Part shown: piece after piece, positions 7,688 through 13,809 of the stretch
Numbering within the stretch: position 1 is the first letter of the stretch
Layout of the letters: every line of letters starts with the position of its first letter
Assembly: GCA_023957775.1 (NCBI GenBank)
Contig: JAMLGR010000017.1
Span: 1-64,000, forward strand
Direction of reading: 5' to 3'
DNA from: Fimbriimonadaceae bacterium
GTDB taxonomy: Bacteria; Armatimonadota; Fimbriimonadia; Fimbriimonadales; Fimbriimonadaceae
Length of the DNA: 64,000 bases
The notes under the pieces: model-generated
Seen by the model: the letters and a program-made list of their open reading frames with translations, nothing else
Database searches by the model: none
Told to the model about the DNA's origin: nothing
Translations under genes and position numbers: made by a program

Positions 7688-9043
7688 ATGAGCGATTCCC
7701 CCGACGGTCTTCCCGGCACGATGTCTCGCCGACTCAACGTCGCCATGATGGGAGCGGGCAGCTTCTTCACCGGCTCCATCCTTCGGGACGTGATGCTGAT
7801 CCCCGGAATCCCGGGCGGCGAACTGCGCCTGGTCGATGTCGATTCCGACCGCCTCGGACTCACCCACAAGTGGATCGTGAAGCTCGCGGAAACCCTCGGA
7901 GTGGCCGACCGATGGACCGTCCGCTCCTCGACCGACCGCAAGGAGCTTCTTCCGGGAACGGATTACATCGTGAACAGCATCGAGGTGAGCGGCCTCGAGT
8001 GTGTCCGGCACGACAACGACATTCCCCTCGAGTTCGGTGTGAGCCAGTGCATCGGCGACACGATCGGGCCGGGCGGCCTGTTCAAAGCCCTGCGTACGGT
8101 CCCGGTCTGGTTGGACATCCTCCGGGATGCGGAGCGACTGTGCCCGAACGCCCAGGTGCTGAACTACACGAACCCGATGAACATCCTTTGCCTCGCCGCG
8201 GCACGGGCGAGTTCGATGCGGGTCGTGGGGCTGTGCCACTCGGTCCAAGGCACGTCGAGAATGCTGGCCGGCTTCGCGGGGGTTCCCTATGAACAGGTGC
8301 GGTGGGAGTGCGCGGGCATCAACCACCTTGCGTGGTTCACGAGCTTCGACGGGCCCGAGGGCGACCTCTACCCCATGCTCCTCCGCGTTGCGGACGATCC
8401 CGAGTCCGAGTTCGCGCAGAAGGAGAAGGTCCGCATCGACATGATGCGTGCGTTCGGCGCGTTCATCACGGAAAGCAGCGGCCACCTCAGCGAGTACCTT
8501 CCCTACTACCGCAAGCGCAAGGAGATCCTCGAGACCTATGCCACGCCGTGCTACGGGGGCGAGGAAGGCTTCTACGCCGCGAACTGGCCGACTTGGCGCG
8601 AGGGCCAGGACACCAAGCGCGCGGCCCAGATCGAAGGTGCCGAACCGCTCGACGTGAAGCGCAGCCTGGAGTACGGAGCGTGGATCATCGAAGCGATCGA
8701 GAAGGACTCGCCCGTCGTGATCCACGGCAACGTGCCCAACGAAGGGTCCATCACGAACCTGCCTTCCGACGGGTGCGTCGAGGTCGCGTGCCTGGTGGAC
8801 AGAAACGGCGTGCAGCCCACGCGCTACGGGGCGCTTCCCAAGCCGATGGCGGGAATCTGCGATTCGAACATGCGCATGTTCGACGTGGCGGCCGAGGCGT
8901 GCATCCACCGCTCGAAGGAAGCGGCGTTCCACGCGTTGCTGCTGGATCCCCTCACGGCCGCGGTGTGCAGCCCGGTCGAGATCCGCGAGATGACCCGGCG
9001 CCTGTTCGAAGCCGAAGCCGAGTACCTACCGGGCTTCGCCTAG
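7688..9043 (+). CDS. glycoside hydrolase family 4 (alpha-galactosidase/alpha-glucosidase-like)
   Basis: 451-residue GH4 enzyme, which uses NAD+ and a divalent metal to cleave glycosides by an oxidation-elimination route. The Rossmann start is LNVAMMGAGSFFTGSILRD at about residues 16-34. Family motifs follow: VNSIEVSG, QCIGDTIGPGG, NYTNPMNILC, the metal-binding Cys in LCHSVQGT, and the His in GINHLAWF. The CHS metal motif suits the alpha-galactosidase/alpha-glucosidase branch; exact sugar unknown. ATG at 7688 is used; an internal ATG at 7721 would also keep the domain. No transporter or sugar regulator is adjacent. Confidence 0.92.
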   Translation: MSDSPDGLPGTMSRRLNVAMMGAGSFFTGSILRDVMLIPGIPGGELRLVDVDSDRLGLTHKWIVKLAETLGVADRWTVRSSTDRKELLPGTDYIVNSIEVSGLECVRHDNDIPLEFGVSQCIGDTIGPGGLFKALRTVPVWLDILRDAERLCPNAQVLNYTNPMNILCLAAARASSMRVVGLCHSVQGTSRMLAGFAGVPYEQVRWECAGINHLAWFTSFDGPEGDLYPMLLRVADDPESEFAQKEKVRIDMMRAFGAFITESSGHLSEYLPYYRKRKEILETYATPCYGGEEGFYAANWPTWREGQDTKRAAQIEGAEPLDVKRSLEYGAWIIEAIEKDSPVVIHGNVPNEGSITNLPSDGCVEVACLVDRNGVQPTRYGALPKPMAGICDSNMRMFDVAAEACIHRSKEAAFHALLLDPLTAAVCSPVEIREMTRRLFEAEAEYLPGFA

Positions 9044-9076
9044 CGCAGGGCGAGCGGGGGCAGTTCCCTCGACTTC

Positions 9077-9110
9077 GCTCGGGATGACCGGGGAGCTCGG
9101 GATGACCGGG
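9077..9110 (+). repeat. two-copy 18-bp direct repeat
   Basis: GCTCGGGATGACCGGGGA followed by a second copy. It fills the convergent gap between the GH4 gene and the PDZ-protein gene. No terminator hairpin is obvious. Confidence 0.7.
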
Positions 9111-9112
9111 CG

Positions 9113-10111
9113 CTACTCTTCCTCAAGGCGGCCGACGCGGACCATCATCAGGACCGTGCTGGCGCCGCGGCGGACGCGCATGGGGATGATCGAGCCGACT
9201 TCCTGCTCGAAAACGAGCTTCGCGAAGTCGATTTGGTTCTTGACGGGCGAACCGTTGAGTTGGAAGATGATGTCGCCGGGGCGCAGGCCGGCCATGTTCG
9301 CGCTGCTTCCCGCTTGGACCATCTCCACGACCGCACCGGCCCCGGGCGCATCGCGGCAGAACACGCCGAGCGAGGGGTGGATCACCTCGTGCGAGGGCGA
9401 GCGGAAGCCGTCGAGGACGCGGCGAAGCGCGACGGGCCCGACGGTGTAGGCGACGGTCATTGCCCCCGGACCGAAGCGGTTCTCCTGTTGGCGCGTCTTG
9501 GGCAGAAGATCGCGCGAGAGGCCCCCAAACCCAGCTTGCTGAGGCGACTCGTCGATCTGCTCGAGCGTCGCGTTCAGCGTGCCCAGCAGTTCGCCGTTCA
9601 GCGTGAAGATCAAGGCGCCGCCCACGCTGTCCGCAGGCGCCTCGAAACGGATTTCGTTGAGCTGCACGACCCGGCGCGAGGGATTGACCACACCCACCCG
9701 ATCGGCGGAGACGAACTCGGCGCGGATCGGGCCGCTGCCCAAGGCGGCCAACAAGCGCTCGCCCGGACGGGCATCGCGCCTTGAGGCGCTCACCGGGTTG
9801 GCGCCAGACTTCCAGCCCTCGGCTCCGAGCAGCACGAGCTGCGAGGGGTCGTCGCTGGAGAGCACTTTGAGCACGATCACGGCTCCCGTCGACGCGCGAC
9901 CTCGAACCTGGGTGCCCGCGACGGACTCCTTGTGCGCCACGAACAGTCCGCCGGAGTCGATCAGCGCGGCGGCGCCCCGCTCCTGATCGCCATCGAGCAA
10001 GACGACGATCGAAGGAGCGATGCGGCTCCAGGCCGACGCCTCCGTGGGGGAGAGCTGCGTGGAGAGGCCCGACAGGACCACCACGGCGAGACTAACTGCC
10101 GATGAGAACAT
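9113..10111 (-). CDS. degenerate trypsin-like/PDZ protein
   Basis: 332 residues. Residues 1-25 (MFSSAVSLAVVVLSGLSTQL) are a signal peptide or anchor. A HtrA-like trypsin fold follows (about 30-215), then a PDZ domain (about 245-325: GLRPGDIIFQLNGSPV). The catalytic elements look lost: where HtrA has TNNHVV this has AHKESV, and GNSGGP is replaced by ADSVGGAL with an extra residue. It is therefore probably a sensor or chaperone rather than a protease. It is the third gene after an ECF sigma factor and anti-sigma factor, with a 20-base overlap, which suggests a periplasmic sensor for that pathway. The ATG at 10111 is chosen for its signal peptide. Confidence 0.8.
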   Translation of the reverse strand: MFSSAVSLAVVVLSGLSTQLSPTEASAWSRIAPSIVVLLDGDQERGAAALIDSGGLFVAHKESVAGTQVRGRASTGAVIVLKVLSSDDPSQLVLLGAEGWKSGANPVSASRRDARPGERLLAALGSGPIRAEFVSADRVGVVNPSRRVVQLNEIRFEAPADSVGGALIFTLNGELLGTLNATLEQIDESPQQAGFGGLSRDLLPKTRQQENRFGPGAMTVAYTVGPVALRRVLDGFRSPSHEVIHPSLGVFCRDAPGAGAVVEMVQAGSSANMAGLRPGDIIFQLNGSPVKNQIDFAKLVFEQEVGSIIPMRVRRGASTVLMMVRVGRLEEE

Positions 10112-10907
10112 TGCTGGGTGAGGCGACCTCCGTCGCGCGGTAGGCGCCCGTCGCGGCGTCGCGTACGGGTTGGATGACGACAATGCCTTCCTCGGGTCGG
10201 GAGGACTCTATGGCTGCTGGTGCTGCGGCCTCGGACAACGCCGTCCCCGTGTCGAACGGCGAGGGCTTGTCCGCGCCGCCGCCGAATCCGCCGCCGCCTG
10301 CGGGTGCAGGAGCCATCGTGCTCGCCGCGAGGACGCGCGGCCCCTCGTCCTTCATCGCGATCTTCTCGGCTGTACGATCTGCGCGCACCACCGACTCCCT
10401 GACGGGGCGGGGAGCGGACTTCTTCTCGGCGACCAGCGTGGGAGAGGACGTCTTCTTGGGCTCGGGCGCCGACTCCACATGCATGCCCTCGGGGTTCGGC
10501 GCGGGAGCCGTCCAACGAGGAAGGTCGATCTCGGGTGTCGATTTCGACGCACCGGAGGTAGACGCGACGAGGACGGGAGCGGCCGGGGGAGCGGAACGCA
10601 GGGCCAAGGCCATGAACGCATAGGCCCCGAGCGCGGCCGCGGGCACGAAGAGCCAACGCCAATCGAACCGGCCCGACCTCTTCTCCAGACCCCGGCGAAG
10701 GATCTCTTCGCGCAGGCGATCGGAGGAGAGCTGGTGGTCCATCGCCGGGCTCATTTCGCGAAGCCCCGCACGCATGGCCCGGTACGTCTCCAACGAGGCG
10801 CGCACCTCGGGATCGGTCTGGGCAAGCCGTTCGATCCGGGTGGCAAGCTCGGCATCGACGTCGCCAAAGGCGACCTGGGCAATCTGGTCATCGAGTCGTT
10901 TGTTCAT
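10092..10907 (-). CDS. anti-sigma factor-like membrane protein
   Basis: 271 residues encoded immediately after the ECF sigma gene (ATGA overlap). Residues 1-75 are a helical cytoplasmic domain with no Cys, so it is not a zinc-binding ZAS type. A transmembrane helix follows at about 85-105 (WLFVPAAALGAYAFMALALR), then a long Pro/Ala/Ser-rich, low-complexity domain on the far side with GGGGFGGG. This layout matches single-pass anti-sigma factors that hold the sigma factor at the membrane. No specific family signature is visible, so the role is inferred from position and topology. Confidence 0.75.
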   Translation of the reverse strand: MNKRLDDQIAQVAFGDVDAELATRIERLAQTDPEVRASLETYRAMRAGLREMSPAMDHQLSSDRLREEILRRGLEKRSGRFDWRWLFVPAAALGAYAFMALALRSAPPAAPVLVASTSGASKSTPEIDLPRWTAPAPNPEGMHVESAPEPKKTSSPTLVAEKKSAPRPVRESVVRADRTAEKIAMKDEGPRVLAASTMAPAPAGGGGFGGGADKPSPFDTGTALSEAAAPAAIESSRPEEGIVVIQPVRDAATGAYRATEVASPSNVLIGS

Positions 10908-11524
10908 CGGGGGTCCTCCGCCAGAAGCGGGGCAATGCGGTCTTTCAAAGCGCGTCGGGCGCGGAGCACGCGGAGCTTGGCGCCGCCCACGGTGCATCCG
11001 AGGATTTGGGCAATCTCGGGATACTCGCGCTCCTCGATGTCGCGCAGGACGATCACGGAGCGATGATGCGCCGGGAGCGCCCCGAGCGCACGTCGGATGG
11101 CGTCGCGCATATCGTCGATTTCGAGGTTGTGGACGGGATCCTCGTTCTCGATCGTGGTCATCCACGTGAGGGAGCCGGCCGCCTCCTGCTGCTCGAGGGC
11201 GCCTCGGCGCTGGTGCATGCGGGCCTGATCGGTGCAAAGGTTCGTCACGATTCGAAGGAGCCACGTCGTGAACTTGGCTTCATCGCGGTATCGGCCGAGG
11301 TTCTGATAGGCGCGCACGAAGGCCTCCTGCACAATATCTTCGGCATCGTCGCGCCGTGGGACCATCTGGTAGGCGAATCGGTACACCAGCGTGCGATGTC
11401 GCTCGTAGAGCTTCTCGAACGCCGAGTAGTCGCCATCCCGCGCTCTACCAACGAGCGCCTCGTCGCTGTCCCGGTCCATTCCTTGCGCCAGGGATCTACC
11501 CGTTGCCGTGATCGTGAATTCCAT
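10904..11524 (-). CDS. ECF (RpoE-type) RNA polymerase sigma factor
   Basis: 206-residue extracytoplasmic-function sigma factor. Region 2 (about 40-105) has FEKLYERHRTLVYRFAYQMV, the DAEDIVQEAFVRAY core and TTWLLRIVTNLCTD. Region 4 (about 145-200) has LPAHHRSVIVLRDIEEREY and the helix-turn-helix YPEIAQILGCTVGGAKLRV. It heads an operon with the anti-sigma gene (ATGA overlap) and the PDZ gene. A GAAAC-N16-CGTC element 30-54 bases upstream suggests it activates itself. A second ATG at 11479 is an alternative start. Confidence 0.95.
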   Translation of the reverse strand: MEFTITATGRSLAQGMDRDSDEALVGRARDGDYSAFEKLYERHRTLVYRFAYQMVPRRDDAEDIVQEAFVRAYQNLGRYRDEAKFTTWLLRIVTNLCTDQARMHQRRGALEQQEAAGSLTWMTTIENEDPVHNLEIDDMRDAIRRALGALPAHHRSVIVLRDIEEREYPEIAQILGCTVGGAKLRVLRARRALKDRIAPLLAEDPR

Positions 11525-11553
11525 CGGTGATCGACTCCGTCGTCACTGGCTAT

Positions 11554-11578
11554 GACGGGGCATCCGGCTCACGGTTTC
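11554..11578 (-). promoter_or_regulatory. ECF-type promoter of the sigma operon (GAAAC-N16-CGTC)
   Basis: Minus-strand GAAAC at 11578-11574, a 16-base spacer and CGTC at 11557-11554, the classic form of promoters read by ECF sigma factors such as SigW. It would start transcription near 11546, about 22 bases before the sigma ATG. Suggests positive autoregulation; this is inference from the motif. Confidence 0.6.
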
Positions 11579-11627
11579 GGCGAATCCGCCCTTGCAGGTG
11601 ATAGGATAGCAGGAGAGACCCAGCCCC

Positions 11628-12689
11628 ATGATCGATCCCTACGGCCGCACCATCGACTATTTGCGCGTGTCGCTCACCGACCAGTGCAACCTTCGGTGTG
11701 TCTACTGCATGCCGGAAGAGGGCCTTCCCTTCCTTCCCAAAGAGCAGACCCTCACGGACGACGAGCTCGTTCGCATCGTGCGCGTGGCGGCCGCGAAGGG
11801 CGTTCGAAAGGTCCGCCTCACCGGAGGCGAACCTCTGATGCGGCGCGACCTGCCCGCGCTCGTCGCCCGAATCGCATCTCTTCCCGGTATCGAGGATCTG
11901 AGCGCCACGACCAACGGCTACTTGCTTGCCCGCGACGCCCAGGCCCTGGCGGCCTCCGGGCTGCACCGGGTGAACGTCAGCCTGGACACCCTCGATCCCG
12001 GTCGTTTCAAGGAGATCGCGCGGCGCGGCTCGCTGGACCGGGTCCTTGCCGGGATCCAGGCGGCCCTGGAAGCCGGGCTTGCGCCCCTCAAACTCAACTG
12101 CGTCGTAATGAGGGGACTCAACGACCACGAGGCAGAAGCGTTCGCCGAGTGGACCACTCGCGAGCCCGTCCACGTGCGTTTTATCGAACTCATGCCGATC
12201 CGGTGGAACTTGGACGACACGCCTGCACCCGTCGAGTCCCACATCCCCGCCGGCAGCTTGAATGTGCACCAAGCGGAGGGCGGGATGCTGTCGGACCTCC
12301 AGATGCGGAGGCTTTTCGTGCCGTGGGCCGAGACGCGGTCGCGGATCGAGGCGGCCCACGGCGCCCTCGACGAGGCCCAGATCCCGACGAACGGCCCTGC
12401 ACGGGCTTTTCGGATTCCCGGCGCGCCCGGGACGGTGGGGTTCATCAGCCAGATTTCCGACGACCTCTGCGTCCGCTGCAACCGGCTCCGGTTGACCTCG
12501 GACGGCTTCCTGCGCCCGTGTCTGATGGAAGATGGCGAGCTCGACCTGCGCACACCCCTTCGCGAGGGGTGTGACGATGCGTTTCTCGCGGGATTGTTCG
12601 AGCACGTCGTGGCCAACAAGCCCGCGCGCCATTACTTGGCCGAGGGGCAAAAGGTGCGCAACCGTGCGATGAGCCAAATCGGTGGGTGA
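11628..12689 (+). CDS. moaA: GTP 3',8-cyclase MoaA
   Basis: 353-residue radical SAM enzyme that makes the first intermediate of molybdenum cofactor from GTP, with MoaC. The N-terminal 4Fe-4S site is DQCNLRCVYCMP; SAM-binding LTGGEP follows. The C-terminal cluster is DLCVRCNRLRLTSDG with FLRPCL. The chain ends in the Gly-Gly tail (SQIGG) that must enter the active site. AGGAG lies 13 bases before the ATG and a TAGGAT-like -10 is close by. It is divergent from the ECF operon. No other moa gene is in the window. Confidence 0.96.
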   Translation: MIDPYGRTIDYLRVSLTDQCNLRCVYCMPEEGLPFLPKEQTLTDDELVRIVRVAAAKGVRKVRLTGGEPLMRRDLPALVARIASLPGIEDLSATTNGYLLARDAQALAASGLHRVNVSLDTLDPGRFKEIARRGSLDRVLAGIQAALEAGLAPLKLNCVVMRGLNDHEAEAFAEWTTREPVHVRFIELMPIRWNLDDTPAPVESHIPAGSLNVHQAEGGMLSDLQMRRLFVPWAETRSRIEAAHGALDEAQIPTNGPARAFRIPGAPGTVGFISQISDDLCVRCNRLRLTSDGFLRPCLMEDGELDLRTPLREGCDDAFLAGLFEHVVANKPARHYLAEGQKVRNRAMSQIGG

Positions 12690-12740
12690 CTCCAAAGGCC
12701 CACGCAATGTGCAAAACGTCGAAAAGTCCCCGCCACCTGC

Positions 12741-12872
12741 TATAATCGCGATGCAACGGCCTTGTCGATCGACTTCTCAGCACCATTCAAGCCACGGCGA
12801 GTTTTGGACTGAAACAGATTCCGCAAGCACGTTACGAAACTCGCGGGCGCAAGCCCGGAATGGAGGCCAAGA
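12741..12872 (+). promoter_or_regulatory. TATAAT promoter and long 5' leader of the RRM gene
   Basis: TATAAT at 12741-12746 implies a start near 12753 and a leader of about 120 bases before the TTG start at 12873. Just ahead of the GGAGG ribosome-binding site is a CGGGC-GCAA-GCCCG hairpin (12844-12857) with a GNRA tetraloop. Long structured leaders are usual for cold-responsive RNA-binding protein genes; the regulatory role here is inference. Confidence 0.5.
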
Positions 12873-13241
12873 TTGGCAAATAAGACACTCTACGTAGGAA
12901 ACATCTCCTACTCATCGAACGAGCAGACGCTCACCGACGCCTTTTCGGCGTACGGCGCGACCAACGTTCGCATCATCGAGGGACGCGGTTTCGCGTTCGT
13001 CGATATCAACGCGGATCAGCTTGAGGCGGCGATCGCCGACAAGCACGGCAAGGAACTCGACGGACGCACCCTGACCGTCAACGAGGCCCGACCTCGTGGC
13101 GAGGGTGGCGGCGGCGGCGGTGGTCGCGGCGGCGGCGGCGGCGGTTACGGCGGCGGTCGCAGCGGCGGCGGCGGTGGCGGCTACGGCGGCGGTCGCGGCG
13201 GCGGCGGCGGTCGCGGCGGCGGCGGCGGCGGTCGCTGGTAG
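12873..13241 (+). CDS. glycine-rich RRM RNA-binding protein
   Basis: 122 residues. One RRM at 1-76 with RNP2 (LYVGNIS) and RNP1 (RGFAFVDI), followed by a tail of Gly runs with Arg and Tyr (RGGGGGGYGGGR, repeated). This matches the bacterial cold-induced Rbp family seen in cyanobacteria, which act as RNA chaperones. The TTG start fits the domain (MANKTLYVG) and has GGAGG nine bases upstream. The GGC-rich 3' half reads as Ala runs in another frame, which is not coding. A strong terminator follows. Confidence 0.95.
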   Translation: MANKTLYVGNISYSSNEQTLTDAFSAYGATNVRIIEGRGFAFVDINADQLEAAIADKHGKELDGRTLTVNEARPRGEGGGGGGGRGGGGGGYGGGRSGGGGGGYGGGRGGGGGRGGGGGGRW

Positions 13242-13254
13242 GACCGGCGGCTCG

Positions 13255-13290
13255 AAAAGCCCCCCAGGTGAGAGCCTGGGGGGCTTTCTT
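13255..13290 (+). terminator. intrinsic terminator after the RRM gene
   Basis: Thirteen-base stem AAAGCCCCCCAGG/CCTGGGGGGCTTT with a six-base loop, ending in TTTCTT. The A-rich 5' side makes it usable for the opposite strand too, where dtd ends. Confidence 0.9.
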
Positions 13291-13362
13291 GGTTTGGGGT
13301 TTGCGGTTTGCGGTTTGGGGTTTGCGGTTTGGGGTTTGGGGTTTGGGGTTTGGGGTTTGTGG
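13291..13362 (+). repeat. heptamer array GGTTTGS, ten units
   Basis: Ten uninterrupted 7-base units: GGTTTGG or GGTTTGC, with a last GGTTTGT. It occupies the whole space between the terminator and the dtd stop codon. On the other strand it reads CCAAACC/GCAAACC, close to the ACAAACC arrays elsewhere. Confidence 0.95.
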
Positions 13363-13809
13363 TTACGTTTGCAGGGTGACGGTCACGGGGCCGTCGTTGA
13401 CCATCTCGACCTGCATGTCCGCGCCGAACTCGCCGGTCTCGACGTGCACCCCGCGTGCGCGGAGTTCCGCCACCATCGTCTCGAAGAGCGCGCGGCCTTC
13501 CTCGTAACCCGCCGCGCCGACGAACGAGGGACGACGGCTCTTGGCGGTGTCGCCGGCGACCGTGAAGTTCGAAATCGCGAGCACGGCGCCCGGACCGCCC
13601 GGCGCGTCGGCGAGCGCGAGGTTCATCTTCCCTTCGCAGTCCGAGAAGATCCGCAGCCCGGCGATGCGGTCCGCCATCTTCGCGGCGTTCGCCTGCGCGT
13701 CCGACCGCTCGGCCGCCACCAACGCGACCAGGCCCACGCCGCACGAGCCCACGACGCGCCCCCCGACGCGCACTTCGGCACGTGCGACCCGCTGCACGAC
13801 GGCCCTCAC
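13363..13809 (-). CDS. dtd: D-aminoacyl-tRNA deacylase
   Basis: 148-residue homodimeric enzyme that hydrolyses D-amino acids mischarged on tRNA. Starts RAVVQRVARAEVRVG; the two signature segments are SNFTVAGDTAKSRRPSF (SQ-type loop) and VNDGPVTVTLQT, whose Gly-Pro forms the cross-dimer proofreading motif. The SNFTVAG form differs slightly from the usual SQFTL. The GTG start overlaps the rel stop (GTGA), so the two are translationally coupled, a pairing common in bacteria. The final stop codon is set by the heptamer array. Confidence 0.95.
   Translation of the reverse strand: MRAVVQRVARAEVRVGGRVVGSCGVGLVALVAAERSDAQANAAKMADRIAGLRIFSDCEGKMNLALADAPGGPGAVLAISNFTVAGDTAKSRRPSFVGAAGYEEGRALFETMVAELRARGVHVETGEFGADMQVEMVNDGPVTVTLQT

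Noticed and set aside
10908-11264. N-terminal extension of the anti-sigma gene
   Set aside because: It is the sigma gene read in another frame; the ATG at 10907 coupled to the sigma stop is the natural start.
12811-12833. Second ECF-like promoter GAAAC-N14-CGTT in the RRM leader
   Set aside because: Spacer is two bases short and the -10 is CGTT; TATAAT upstream explains the gene better.
13096-13250. Poly-Ala ORF in the GGC-rich 3' half of the RRM gene
   Set aside because: Out-of-frame reading of the glycine-rich tail; the RRM frame has start, ribosome-binding site and terminator.
13291-13362. Telomere-like G-rich repeat suggesting a linear replicon end
   Set aside because: It is an internal array of only 70 bases flanked by ordinary genes on both sides, and similar arrays occur at several other places.
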